Assembly (NCBI GenBank): GCA_009829735.1
Contig: CM020618.1
Span: 16,725,346 to 16,789,345 of the forward strand
Origin: Pyropia yezoensis
Taxonomy: Eukaryota; Rhodophyta; Bangiophyceae; Bangiales; Bangiaceae
Direction: 5' to 3'
DNA length: 64,000 nucleotides
Notes under the pieces: model-generated
The model's database searches: none
What the model was told of the DNA's origin: nothing
Seen by the model: the letters and a program-made list of their open reading frames with translations, nothing else
Program-made: the position numbers and the translations under genes
Part shown: positions 22,100-32,772 of the stretch, piece by piece
Layout of the letters: every line of letters begins with the position of its first letter
How positions within the stretch are numbered: position 1 is the stretch's first letter

Positions 22100-23850
22100 G
22101 CCTGGTCATTAGTGAAGTTGTTATTTTTCTATAGCTCAACGAAGGTCAAGATCGACTTCGTAATAAAATAAGCGCTCCCCATGAAGGGCCGCGCTCTTCA
22201 TGATTGGGAACCCTCCCGGCGCTCATCTATTCATCTACATACGCAAATGCTTTAAGCTGAGGATATAAATGCATAGATATTGCTGTCTCCGACTTTTGGC
22301 AGATTCGGACAAAAGCAACAGTGCCCAGGTGTTCACGTACCTGACCCTGGGTCACTCGGCGGAAAATCAATCACGGTTCAGGGAGGCGGGCGGCAGTCGC
22401 CATGCCCGCTCTCGTTGTGGCGGCCTTGGCAAGCGCGGTAGGGGGATTTGACGAGAGAGGCTGGGCGGGTGGCTGCCCTACCCCACCCATCCTCTGACTG
22501 TCGGTGGGGCGCGCCCTGTGGCAGACTGGCGATGCGGGATGAACTAAGAGCGATGCTAAGGTGCCAAGCTCCCAGCTCATTCAGACATCAGAGAAGGTGT
22601 TGATTTATAGCTACTTATGTACAGATAGCAGGACGGTGGCTATGGTACGTTGCACAAAAAAGATACATGGATGTTTTTCTCGGCTCGGGCCCGGGCTCCG
22701 CACCGGCCGCGGCGGGGTCCACGGTGGCCATGCTGACAGAAGGATCACATAGCCCCATGCGAACTCATGAGGTCCTTGGGCCCCCTGGACGGTGTACCGC
22801 TTTCAGGGACACCCTGGGTGGACCGGCTGCTGTCGAACATGAAATGGGGCCATCCTTTTCGCATTGATTTGCCCGGCTCGGGGGTGGGTCCGGGCCCATG
22901 TGCTAACTGAGGCTTGGAAGAGGGGTAGTCGATTTTAGAGAGGAGCCAAGGGACGGCTGGAGGCCATTGTTTTGAGGACCTTTTTCCGTGTGCGGGTCAC
23001 CGTTTCTTAGATGGCCGTTCTTGAGGTAAATGTTCCATGTCATGGGGTCGCCTGGTTGGTCCACGAAGAAGCCTGGTCCTCATTTGTCCAGTGCTCATTG
23101 AGGCATCTCGGGCAGGTGCCCCTCATGCTCCTGACGGAGCGGCGTCTCCTCCCCCTTCCCCTCGTGGACCCCTCTTCTTGACCAGGCACATCAGGGAGGC
23201 AACCCCCCCCAAGCCAGCTTCCCTCTGGCGGTTCTACCTTTGGCAGGTGGAGTGCAGTGCGGGGGGGCGTGCCCAGGTGGAGTGGGTTCTCCACAGGCGC
23301 CGACAGTGCGCGAACCCAGGAAGCAAGGGGGAAGGCGTCTCCTGTGTGCGTGGCGTGGGGGGGGGTCATGCCTCAAGAAGGGGCGGAAGTGCACGACATC
23401 GCATCAAGGCACTTCGTGCTTAGTGCGCGAAGTGCCTCGTTGCTGTTCGGCCTATCGGGCAGACCTTCCCAAGGCCCCCCCAAAATTCGGCCATCTCGAC
23501 GCCCTGCACCATCCCGACACCACCTTCCTCCCTCTTCCGCTGCACCAGAATTTACCCACCCAGTCCCTCTTATCCCTTCTGCCCAGCGGAGCCACCGCAC
23601 CAGCCCCCCTGCGCCCGCAACGGAAAGAAGAGCGCCGGCGCTGACGCGGGCGCCGGCGCCGGCGGCTAACACCATCGCCACTGTGTCGCCGTCACCCACT
23701 CCACTCCAATTCAAACAGTGACTTTACCCTGCCCGTTTCACCTTGCGCCGACGGACCCTCCCCCCGCCCCCCCATGCAGCTATCAAACCCCCCGCCATCG
23801 CCGTAGCTGCCCTCGCTCAAACAAGAACCCCGCCGCCATGCGTCACCTAA
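22100..23850. other. No recognisable gene
   Basis: Mixed-composition DNA with short frames on both strands. None has a recognisable domain or a convincing start context. Confidence 0.35.
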
Positions 23851-25070
23851 ATGCACCCAACGCAGAAGCCATCAACATCCCCTCCCCTCCCCCTCCAAAA
23901 AAGGGAAGCTACCAGCCCTTGGAACCCTCCCCCGCCACCCCCTAGTGCTGCCACCGCCACCACACCCCCCAGCCAAAACACCGACCCCGCCATCCCCAGC
24001 GACCTGCCGGACCCCCTCACAGAGCGCCCCCACCGTCCCCCCACCCTCCCCCTACGCACCGTCCCCGCGGTCGCCTGCCGCCCGCCTCCCCCTTCCCCAC
24101 AACGGCGGCGGCACCACCGCTCCCCCAAAAGACGTAGCCACGGCTCTCTGTGGCGTTCCTCACGCTCACCAAAAACACCAGTCCACACGGCCGTCTGCCC
24201 GCCGCCCCCCCCCCCCCCCCCCCCCCCCCAAACACACCCCCCCCCCCCCCCCCCCCCCAAACACATTACCACAGCCGCCTGTGGCCTGCCCGTCTTTGCG
24301 ACCGCCTCGATGGCTGCCGCGGCGGCCGCCGTGGCCGCCGCCTCGTCGATAGCCACCGCCGCCTCCGCGTCGACGGCCGCCGCCGTGACCGACGTCGCCA
24401 CCGCCACCGCCGCGGTCACCACTGCCGCCACATCGGATGCAGCAGCCGTCACCACGGACACCGCGGCAGGCGAGGTGGCCGCGACCGTGGGCACCGGCAC
24501 AGGCGGGGTGTCCATTCCCACACTCTTGACTGCCGCGCCGGCCGCAGCCACAGGAGCCGACGCCACTTGCGCCGTCGCCGTCGCCGTCACCGGCGCCGCC
24601 CCCCCCCCCCCCCCCGCAGCCACAGGAGCCGACGCCACTTGCGCCGTCGCCGTCGCCGTCACCGGCGCGGCCCCCCCCCCCCCCCCCTGCCCTCCCCCCC
24701 CCCAAACGCAACGTTGTCGCCACCATCGCCGTCCACGTCGCCGTCGCTGTCGTTTCCGCCGTCGTTGCCGTTGACGCCGCCGGTGTCGCCGCCGTCGCCG
24801 CCGCCATTGACGCCGCCGGGGTCCCCGCCGTCGCCGCCGCCGTTGCTACCGCCGTTGCCGCTGCCGTTGCCGCTGCCGTTGCCGCCGCCGCTGCTGTTTC
24901 CGCTGCCGTTGCCGCTGCCGTTGCCGCCGCCGTTGCCGCCGCCGTCGCGCCGCTGTCGCTGTCGCCGCCGCCGTCGATGCTGCCGTCGATGCTGCCGTCG
25001 ATGCTGCCGTCGATGCTGCCGTCGATGCTGCCGACGATGCTGCCGTCGTCGACGCCGGCGGCGGCACCGC
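23851..25070. repeat. Low-complexity Ala/Pro- or Gly/Ser-coding region with tandem repeats
   Basis: C runs and triplet-based repeats dominate. Two 72-bp units (24543-24686) contain CAGCCACAGGAGCCGACGCC. Six 12-bp units CCGTCGATGCTG lie at 24971-25042. Both strands are open: plus reads Ala/Val/Thr-rich (residues such as ATGADATCAVAVAV repeated), minus reads Gly-rich with repeated DGSI. Neither strand has a domain, so a secreted low-complexity protein or no gene at all are both possible. Confidence 0.5.
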
Positions 25071-26150
25071 CCCCTCCCCCCCGCCGTGTCGTGGACCTCC
25101 CTACGTGCTGTACTCGCTCTCCAGTTGATGAGCGTCCTGACATGGTTTCCGGAAACGGACCCACCACCGCTCATGTGGGGCGCATTACACCGGGGCATAC
25201 CATCAAGGCACGTGATTGGCTCAGGTCTGTGGCCCGAAGGTTCTCGGTGGAAAGAGAAAAGAACGCTCCGTGTATCTTTTTTCTGCAACGTACCATATGG
25301 AAGTCGGAGTCCGCTTAGGAGTGTGTAACAACTCACATGCCGAATGCATCTGACCCGGCAGTATGGTTGTGGCATCCCTTCCAAAGGGTCTACGTACTGC
25401 CATTTATTTATCTCTTCTACATCGCAACGTGTTCAGTTTACCGTAGATACTTCCTGCTGCCAACAGCTGGTTGCTGCAGTGTATCCAACATAAGGGAGGC
25501 TCACAGCTGGTCGAAACTCTCCGAGCGAAGCAGTTTGGACAGCTGCCGCCATGTGGCAAGTGCGACGGCGAGGAGCACACGAACTGCCTTTCCAGGGACC
25601 GCGACGACGGGGTGTTGACTGGCTGTTCTGTTCCGACAGGCGCGCCCAGATCGCGCCTGACTCAGGCGGCCTGAGCACGCCCAGTTAAGAGTACCTGTTT
25701 GCGGACGTCTGGCTTGCTACCCCATGAAGCAGCGTGAAGCACAGCAGCTCAGGACACAAAAAACGCGCATAAAACCGGATAACTCATAGCGCTTTTTATG
25801 GTATAGGGGCCCTCTGTTTCTCTTGCGCCAGTCTGTCTCCAGGTACCCGTTGGTGCCTGTCTGGCGCGTCTCTCTGCGCTTTTTGTCGGTGTTGTGGAGA
25901 GTTTTCACCCAATGAGATACATCCGTTCTGACCCAGATGTCCGCCCTTAACTGGGCGTGTGAGGGCAGAAGACCCCGCGTTGCCTGCCCCGTGCAGGCGC
26001 CACCAAGTTTTTCCTGTATTTCTGAAGTTACTAAAGTTTGAGCTATATTGAAGTAATTGGTCAGCCGTGGAGCCGACGAGGGCCGGCCGCTTCCCCTGTC
26101 CTCACCCCCACCTCCTCCACCTTGCCTCAGCCCTCCCCCAGGCCCATCCC
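25071..26150. other. Intergenic, contains a MITE-like element
   Basis: No gene was recognised. Inverted 14-base repeats CACGCCCAGTTAAG lie at 25676-25689 and 25946-25959, with a further partial match inside them (GCGGACGTCTGG against the complement of the right side). They bound an element of about 285 bp. Confidence 0.4.
25676..25959. mobile_element. MITE-like element with 14-bp terminal inverted repeats
   Basis: The 14-base arms are perfect reverse complements. The similarity resumes about 10 bases further in, suggesting a longer ancestral inverted repeat with an insertion in one arm. There is no coding capacity. The target-site duplication is unclear. Confidence 0.4.
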
Positions 26151-28496
26151 CTACCCCCCCCCCCCCCCCCTTCCTCCGCTACGCCCCCCCATCCTGCTTT
26201 CAACCCTCCCGTACCCCCCCCGTTTGCTGCTAAGCGGCCGCCCCCCCCCATCCCCACCCCAAACACGCCCGTGCCTCCCCCCCCGAGTGCCGCTATGCGG
26301 TCGCTCCTCCCACCCCCCCACCGCCGACTCCTGAACCAGCAGGCGACGGAGGACTTTTCCCGCCGGGCTCTTGGGGATGGCCGCCACCGCCACCACCCCC
26401 CCCCGCAGGCGCTTGTGGGGGCTCACCCGCGCGTGCACCCACGCGGCCACGTCGGCGGGGCTGAGCACCGCCCCCGGGGCGAGCACAATGTACGCGCGGG
26501 GGAGCTCCCCCGCCTCCCCGTCGGGAACCCCCACCACCGCCGTGTCCACAATGGACGGGTGGTCGAGGAGGACGGCCTCCACCTCGGCGGGTGGCACTGC
26601 CACCCCCTTGTACTTTATCAGCTCCTTGGCGCGGCCCACCACCCGGAACACCCCGTCGGGGCGGACGGTCACCAGGTCGCCCGTGTGAAAAAAGCCATCT
26701 GCGTCGATGCAGCGGGTGTTGAGCGTGAGGGCCCGCCTGGGGAGGGCGGCGGCGGCCGTGGCATCCGTGGCGGGGGAAGGCTCGGCGGCGTCAGCGGGGG
26801 TGCTGGCCCGCGGGGGCGGCGGCTCGGCGAGGTAGCCCCGCATGACCTGTGGCCCGCGGATGCACAGCTCCCCCTCTGCGCCCGCCGGTAGGGGCTCCCC
26901 CGTCTCCATGTCAACGACCTTGCACTCTGTCGACGCGACGGGCACGCCAATGCAGCCAAGCAAATCCGCGGCGGCGTCGAGGCTGGTGCCCGCCCCGGGT
27001 GGGGCGAGGTGCGTCACCGGGCTCGTCTCGGTGAGGCCAAAGCCTGTTGCGAGGGAGGGGGGGGGGGGGGCAGAGGCGGTCGTCAAAAGAGGGAGGGGTG
27101 GTGGGGGAACGTCCGGGTGGGGGACGGGACGAGCAAGGGGGGGTACAGCAGCGAGAGTGGGTGGATCACAGGTTAGTGCGCGAGCGCCTGGAGAAGACGC
27201 AGGCCACACCACACCCCACCAGACTAACAGGCAAAAAAAAAAGCACATACCTTGGGTGATGGGCACGCCCAGGCGGGCCGTCGCGGCGCGGGCGGTCGAG
27301 TCGGGCAGCGGCGCCGCGCCACACACCATCCGCCGCAGGGAGGAGAGGTTGAACGACGCGACGAGCGGGTGGGCGGCGAGCGCCGCCACCAGCGGGGGCA
27401 CCACGTACACCAAGCTCACCCGGTGGGAGGCGATGGCGGTGAGAAAGTCGGGGAGCGCAAACGCCCGCAGCAGCACCACCGTCGACCGCACGTGCAGGCA
27501 GTGGCAGCAAAAGAGAGAAAAGCCATAAATGTGCGACAGCGGCAGCACCGCCAGCACCGTGTCGCGCTCGGGGGTGGCGGGGGGCGCGGCGCAACGACCA
27601 CTGCCACCGCCACCGACGCCGCCATCGTCGCCGCCCGCGCCGTCGGCTTTGGCCGCCGTCGCGGCCGCCTGTGCGTGGGCGTCCAGCTGCCGCACGTTGG
27701 CAATGAGGTTGGCGTGCGTCAGCACCACCCCCTTGGAAATCCCCGTGGTGCCCGACGAGAAGGGCAGCGCCGCCACGTCCATGGCCGCGTCAATGGGCAC
27801 GGGCGACAGGGCGGGCGCGGGGGCGCCGCCGTCGCCGGCAGCCGCGCTGGCCGCCGCCGCCGCCGCCGCCAGCGGGATGCCCGCGTCGACGAGGTCAGAA
27901 AAGGAAAGAAAGCCATCGTGGCCGGGCGTTGCCCGCCACGCGCCGTCGCCCTCATTGCCGTCGAGGACGACAATGACGAGGGCGTCCCCCCCCACTCGCG
28001 GGGCCACCACCGCCGCCGCCGCGACGCTGTCATCTTCCTCCCCCCCCCGCCGCCGCTGCGCCGCCCGCTGCGCCACCACCGCCCGCACCACAGGCAGGCA
28101 GTCGACGCCGACAAAGACGGCGACGGCCCCCCCCGCACGCAGCTGCCGCTCCACCTCCCCCACCGTCCCGCGGGCGCCCGCCGGCGACACCACCCCCCCT
28201 GCCGCAACGACCGCGTGGGCGGCAACGACCCAGTCCACGTCATTGGGCCCCATCAGCAGCGCCACATCCCCCTTGGCCAGCCCCAGACGCGCGGTCGCCC
28301 CCGCCGCCGCCGCCGCCACTCGCCCGCGCAGCGCCGCGTACGTCAGTGTCCGGCCGGTGGAGGCGTCAATGAGAGCGGGCGTGTCGGCCGTGGCGAGCGT
28401 GTCTTGCGGCCCGGGCGCCAGCACCGTGGCGGGGAGCGACGCGGGCGTTGGGGAGGGGGAGGGGAGGGGCGGCAGCGGGCTGGAAAAGAGCGCCAT
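26151..28496 (-). CDS. AMP-forming acyl-CoA synthetase (4-coumarate-CoA ligase-like)
   Basis: This enzyme adenylates a carboxylic acid with ATP and transfers it to CoA. One intron (27250-27044, 207 nt, GTATGT...CAACAG) keeps frame; exons 28496-27251 and 27043-26151 give 712 residues. The junction restores ITQ-GFGLTETSP, the A5-type motif. Other motifs are SSGTTGISKGVVLTH (P-loop), LPLSHIYG, GELCIRGPQVMRGY, DGFFHTGDL, VGRAKELIKYKG and, near the end, PKSPAGKVLRRLL with the catalytic Lys. Because the intron length is divisible by three and has no stop, the unspliced frame is also open, so it could be misread as coding. The substrate is not evident: 4CL-like enzymes in algae act on fatty acids or aromatic acids. 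About 60 Gly/Arg-rich residues follow the domain with no SKL-type peroxisomal end. The ATG at 28496 fits the family start. Confidence 0.92.
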   Translation of the reverse strand: MALFSSPLPPLPSPSPTPASLPATVLAPGPQDTLATADTPALIDASTGRTLTYAALRGRVAAAAAGATARLGLAKGDVALLMGPNDVDWVVAAHAVVAAGGVVSPAGARGTVGEVERQLRAGGAVAVFVGVDCLPVVRAVVAQRAAQRRRGGEEDDSVAAAAVVAPRVGGDALVIVVLDGNEGDGAWRATPGHDGFLSFSDLVDAGIPLAAAAAAASAAAGDGGAPAPALSPVPIDAAMDVAALPFSSGTTGISKGVVLTHANLIANVRQLDAHAQAAATAAKADGAGGDDGGVGGGGSGRCAAPPATPERDTVLAVLPLSHIYGFSLFCCHCLHVRSTVVLLRAFALPDFLTAIASHRVSLVYVVPPLVAALAAHPLVASFNLSSLRRMVCGAAPLPDSTARAATARLGVPITQGMCFFFCLLVWWGVVWPASSPGARALTCDPPTLAAVPPLARPVPHPDVPPPPLPLLTTASAPPPPSLATGFGLTETSPVTHLAPPGAGTSLDAAADLLGCIGVPVASTECKVVDMETGEPLPAGAEGELCIRGPQVMRGYLAEPPPPRASTPADAAEPSPATDATAAAALPRRALTLNTRCIDADGFFHTGDLVTVRPDGVFRVVGRAKELIKYKGVAVPPAEVEAVLLDHPSIVDTAVVGVPDGEAGELPRAYIVLAPGAVLSPADVAAWVHARVSPHKRLRGGVVAVAAIPKSPAGKVLRRLLVQESAVGGWEERPHSGTRGGRHGRVWGGDGGGRPLSSKRGGYGRVESRMGGRSGGRGGGGG
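27044..27250 (-). other. Intron of the acyl-CoA synthetase gene
   Basis: On the minus strand the donor is AAG|GTATGT and the acceptor CAACAG|GC. Removal joins ITQG to FGLTETSP exactly as in the enzyme family. Confidence 0.9.
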
Positions 28497-29400
28497 GGTA
28501 GCCAGCAGAAGGGGGGGGGGGGGGGGGGGGAGGATTCAGGAGGGAGAAAGAGAGAGACCAGAGGGTGGCAGGGGTCTGTCAGGGAACGTAGACCAGCAGG
28601 ACGGGCAGGACGAAAATGGAAATAAGGCGGAGGGGTGAGAGCGGGGCGGGGAGAGGGTCACAACGGGGCAGCGGGGAGCTGGACCAGGCCTCCCACAAGG
28701 AATGCGTCGCTGGGCAACACAGATGGGGCAACGCCACCACCGAGCAGGCCAAGGCCACCGCACAGCCCCCAGCGCAGGAGTCCACCCGCCACCTCCTAGC
28801 ACCCCGCAGCAGACGCCAGCTGGACAGTGCTGCGGTGGCGGGCACTGCCAATAGCCAACAGAACCAGAGGGGAGGTGTGTCGCGGCCACCAGGCGACGGG
28901 GCTGTCGTCGACGCCCGACCACCAGCGGGTGCCAAGCAGACACAGCGCACCCGCCGGCTCAGCAGCAGGCAAGGGTTTGGGGGGGTCGGTGGCGAGGTGG
29001 GCGGGCCCAGCGACGACGCCGCTCCCCCCATCCCTCGGGCGAGGCGGCGGGCAGATGGGGTCCTGCCGCCGCCGTGGCTGACCCCCGACGCACCGAGCGG
29101 CGAGATTTGGGCTCGCGCGAATGTACTGGTTCTCGTGCGTGCCTTACAGTTACCAGCGTAGCGTCCTTCCGAGGTTTCTGTGCGCCACTTGCCAACTGCG
29201 CCCAAGTATGAACACATTCTCGACATTAATGATGATGGCCAATGATGGAGGTCGGTTGCTGGTGGTCTTCGGCTGTACAGCCTGTGGCCAATATCGTTTG
29301 TCCACTTTACAGCTGAAAATCCAAGAATTAATTTGTCACGATCTGCACCCTGCCCAGGCGCCCTGGGTTTGCAGCTAGTGGCTGCGACTTGGTAGAATCC
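28497..29400. other. Upstream region of the acyl-CoA synthetase gene
   Basis: A G run of about 20 bases (28511-28530) sits just before the start codon. Long minus-strand frames upstream have no domain. AT-richer DNA is at 29210-29340. The promoter probably lies here. Confidence 0.35.
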
Positions 29401-29509
29401 GATGGTACCCCTCTCACCCCCCCCCCCCCGATCCTCAACACCAACAACAATCAATGAGACAACCACCCGCGCACGCACTAGCCAACAGGACAGCGAGGCC
29501 TACCCCATC

Positions 29510-29839
29510 TCAATACTTGATCCCGTTGCCCTTGGAGGCGATGACGGCCGCTACTCGACGGGGCATGTACTCAATGAGGGTCTTGAAGAACTCGTCCGGT
29601 ATGGCCGTCCACTCCTCAAAACGCGCCAGAAAGAGATCGTCCTTGTTCTTTGGGGCGGTCTCGGTTCTCACGTGCCGGGGCACCGGCGCCGCTGCGCACC
29701 TTCTTGGCCACATGGGCAACGGTGCTCTTCTTGACGTCGAGCGCGCCGCAATGGCCCCGTTGCTGTTGCCCTTGGACGCCATCTCCTTGATGGCAGTGGT
29801 CTGCTGGCTCGTCAGGGACACCCGGTTGTGACCTGCCAT
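29510..29839 (-). pseudogene. Tc1/mariner transposase remnant
   Basis: The N-terminus has a helix-turn-helix start (SLTSQQTTAIKEMASKGNSN, then GAIAA); continuing into a second frame gives LDVKKSTVAHVAKKVRSG, so there is a small frameshift near 29745. The end has FFKTLIEYMPRRVAAVIASK and GIKY, matching the characteristic C-terminus of Tc1/mariner transposases (MPRRV.AVI..KGG.TKY). Only about 110 residues remain of the usual 340; the whole DDE/D catalytic core is deleted. It cannot be active. Terminal inverted repeats could not be placed. Confidence 0.65.
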
Positions 29840-31340
29840 GGTTGCGATTTTTTTTTTTTCTCAGCCGTGATGCATATGGAAGACGTTTTTATACCGGTCG
29901 GCAGTCGCCTTGTGTTGCGGCGCTTCCCCGGAAAAATGTGGTCCTGAGTGCGCCTGGAGCGAGAAATACCACGAGATTGCAGCAAAGTCCAGGCATGGGA
30001 CCCGGGATTTTCGACGGTGGACTACGATTTTGGCCGGCGATTGTACGGTGGTGGCGATACATAGACGGGCAGTCGGTGTCGAAATTCATATGCTTGAAGT
30101 GCGCAGAGCGGGAAGACGGCAGGTGCGGGCTGATAAACACGCGGGGCTGCTTCTTCACGTGATTTATCACGGGCTGATAAAGATAGACGAAGCATGATAG
30201 AAAGTGCAGTAAAGCAGCTACTAATTTGTCAAGTCGGATCAATTTTTACCAATCTTTCCACTGTATGATGTTCTTTTCGGAAATACTGCCTCATCGTCCT
30301 TCACTATCTACTTTCTTTAGCGCGACCTCAACAGGGCGTTAAAGAGGCTTTTTTTATACCTGTCACACGACCGGAGGACTGCCCGTGAAAGTGCCCGTGT
30401 CAGACCTAAAGGTGGATTCCATGTAGCTAGGCGGCTGAGCACGACCCTTCTTTGACCAGCCGTAGCTTCGCTGTTATGTAAGCGTTCTGCAATCTGCCTT
30501 CTCGCATGGCTAGGGCAGCTGAGGGTGAACCAACCGGTCACGACCGAAGTGAGATTTGTTTCTTAACTCATGGCAACACGAGTGAATATTTTGCACGTGG
30601 CACGTATGTGGAAGATAGCCCACGGAAAGGGTCACATACAGTGCGACCCCTCACTTGCCCTGGGGTAGACCAAGGAGGTGGCCCCCCTTCCAGTGTCCAA
30701 CAGTTGTCCTGGGATGTTCGGATTTCAGCGATCTGGACGGTATGAGCCAATCAGCGCCCGTCAATCGCCCGAATATGAGCCGCCCGGCCGGGCCACTTCA
30801 CGCGTACCCCCCCCTCAGTTGTGCCGATCGGCACAACTGCGGGGCGGCCAAGTGAGCGGTCGCACTGTACCAACAACACGTTCTCTACGTCGCTTCGTAC
30901 ATCATTCGCGGATGTTCATTGGATTGAAGGTAAGTACTACCGGATAGCAAGCCTGCGAATCGGGATGTGGTCGGAACGAGGTCGGGCGTTCCGCAGGATC
31001 GGCCTGTATGGAGAACGCCCACCCCCCTTCCGACCATGTCCCAGGCCCAGATTGGCCGATTGGTCTGCCACGACGACGAGTTTTGTGATTAAGATCAAAG
31101 CCACACTTTCGAGACCCATATTTAGAGAGGCACGGAAAGTCACACGTCAACTGGTGCTGTTGCAATCCGGTCAGTCAGCCAACCGTGGGCCCCATGAGGA
31201 GCATGAACCATGGCACCTGCAGACTAGCGGAAAAAGGGGTTCTGTTTACCACGCGCTGGGATGCGTCACGTTGCGAGCCGCGGGGGGCGGGGATGGCGCC
31301 CCTCCCACAACACCCAGACGGGGATGCGGACGAGTGGTGG
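29840..31340. other. Intergenic with a 24-bp palindrome
   Basis: No gene was recognised. The sequence has moderate GC and many short inverted segments. A perfect palindrome lies at 30816-30839. Confidence 0.35.
30816..30839. repeat. 24-bp perfect palindrome
   Basis: The arms CAGTTGTGCCGA and TCGGCACAACTG are exact reverse complements without a spacer. A C run on the left and GGGGCGG on the right extend weak complementarity, suggesting the centre of an imperfect fold-back element. Confidence 0.6.
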
Positions 31341-31346
31341 AGTAAA

Positions 31347-32016
31347 AGGATTTCCCCCCTAATCCCATGCCTAATACCTAAGGGATAACATCTGTGTGAG
31401 GACCCACCCACAACCGGGGAGCCCTTAACGTACTCGTGGGGGTGTCAGCGGGCCCTGCCAGCCAAGAGGGCGGCAGGGTACGGGGAAGAGGACGGTGGTC
31501 TTGACGGGGGTGGGTCTGGGGAGGAAGATGGTCGCGACGTCGGTGAGGCTCGAGGGCATAAAGGGTAAATTGGGTTCTTCGTCTGTGTCTGTGAGGGCCC
31601 CCCTTCTCTCCCCCTGTGGCGCGGACACCCACGCACTCTATACTCGCGTCGGGGCACCCGAGGTGCCCCAAAGCATGCGTTTCCCCGTCGCGCCGCCGGT
31701 AGGCACAGAACGGCTCAAAAACAAAGCATGTCTCTCAAAACAAAGCATGGGCGGGCGTGCGCACTAAAGGAGTGCAGCCCCAGTTGTCCCGACACGAAGG
31801 GGGTCCCGTGGATGGCGCCCCGCGCGCCCCACCAGCCGGCTCCAAAAGCCGGTCGACCGGGAGGTCCGGCCGGCTGAAAGGGCGAGCAGGGCCAAATTCA
31901 ATCAATCCCTTGGCCGGCCAGCCAGTCACCAGCCAGCTGGCCGAATTCAGTCAATGCAAAAGCCGGCGAGCCCGTCATATCACACTCAGCCGCCAGCGAG
32001 GATATGTGGTGTCCTC
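31347..32016. repeat. Left copy of a flanking repeat with inverted end
   Basis: The end segment 31347-31392 (AGGATTTCCCCCC..., GCCTAATACCTAAGGGATAA) reappears inverted at 42235-42281. The inner part (31534-32016) is similar in direct orientation to 41655-42095, sharing blocks such as GGGGCACCCGAGGTGC, AAAGCATGCGTTTCCCCGTC and GGCGGGCGTGCGCACTAAAG. The retrotransposon's left LTR abuts its right edge. Confidence 0.6.
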
Positions 32017-32661
32017 TGTGGCGTTCTGAGCCCCTGGGACCGTTGGAACCCGGCAGACTGACTTGGGACCCGACTGGCAGCGTTACGTGGCACCACGCGC
32101 TGGCCGAGGATCCCTGCATCGGTGGCCCGGGGCAGTGGCGACACGCCCGGTGCCCTGATTGGTCACCCGGAGCGGTGGACTTGCCGGGTTGGGGCATACT
32201 GACCTTCTTGTTATTTGTTTGATTTTTCGCATTTGTTTTCCTTGCGTGATTTCGTGTCTTTCCCCTTTTTCCCACTGGGGTTTTTTCGGGGATTGACATT
32301 TGTGTGGGGGGGGGATTTCGCTTGCTTTTCGTGTGTTGGCCCGGTGAGCGGCCGGTGCCTTGCTGGCACTTGGCCCGCCGGGGGCGCCCTCTGGGGGCCT
32401 CGCTCAGGGCCCCTGGAGGGGCCAGGGGGGCAGGTTCTTGAGGGGTGCTCCGGGGTTCTCCCCGGGGCCAACTTCTAAAATCAGCAGTACTTTGGGTTCC
32501 TTCTCCCTCGGGCTTTTGTCCTGTTTACCTTTGCCTCGTACCGTGGCGGGCGAGTGGATCAGCAAGGGCTCTTACCTGTTCCTTCCTGGGCTTCGGACTG
32601 TGGTCTCTGTGTGTGTGGTTGTGGTTTCTGGGTCCGGGAATCTGGGTCCCATTACGCTACA
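32017..32661 (+). repeat. 5' LTR
   Basis: This 645-bp copy starts TGTGGCGTTC and ends TTACGCTACA, with TG...CA termini. It is nearly identical to 41007-41651 at a constant offset of 8990 (no indels). Differences cluster in the first 85 bases and near 32467-32484. Confidence 0.95.
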
Positions 32662-32665
32662 TTTA

Positions 32666-32684
32666 TGGTGAAGCAGCAGGGCAG
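32666..32684 (+). other. Putative primer-binding site
   Basis: Four bases after the 5' LTR the sequence TGGTGAAGCAGCAGGGCAG begins with TGG, complementary to a tRNA CCA end. The tRNA species was not identified. Confidence 0.5.
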
Positions 32685-32772
32685 GGCTTTACTCTTCTCC
32701 CGTATCGGGACAGCCCTCTTCTTTCTCTGTGGCGTTTGGTTCCTTGGTTCCAGTTGCTGGTAACGAGATCGT

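Noticed and set aside
26067..28638. Long plus-strand frames opposite the acyl-CoA synthetase
   Set aside because: They mirror the verified minus-strand enzyme, including its intron, and have no domains of their own.
32017..32661. The LTR-contained frame as a protein gene
   Set aside because: It is repeated identically in both LTRs and reads as hydrophobic nonsense; it is LTR regulatory DNA.
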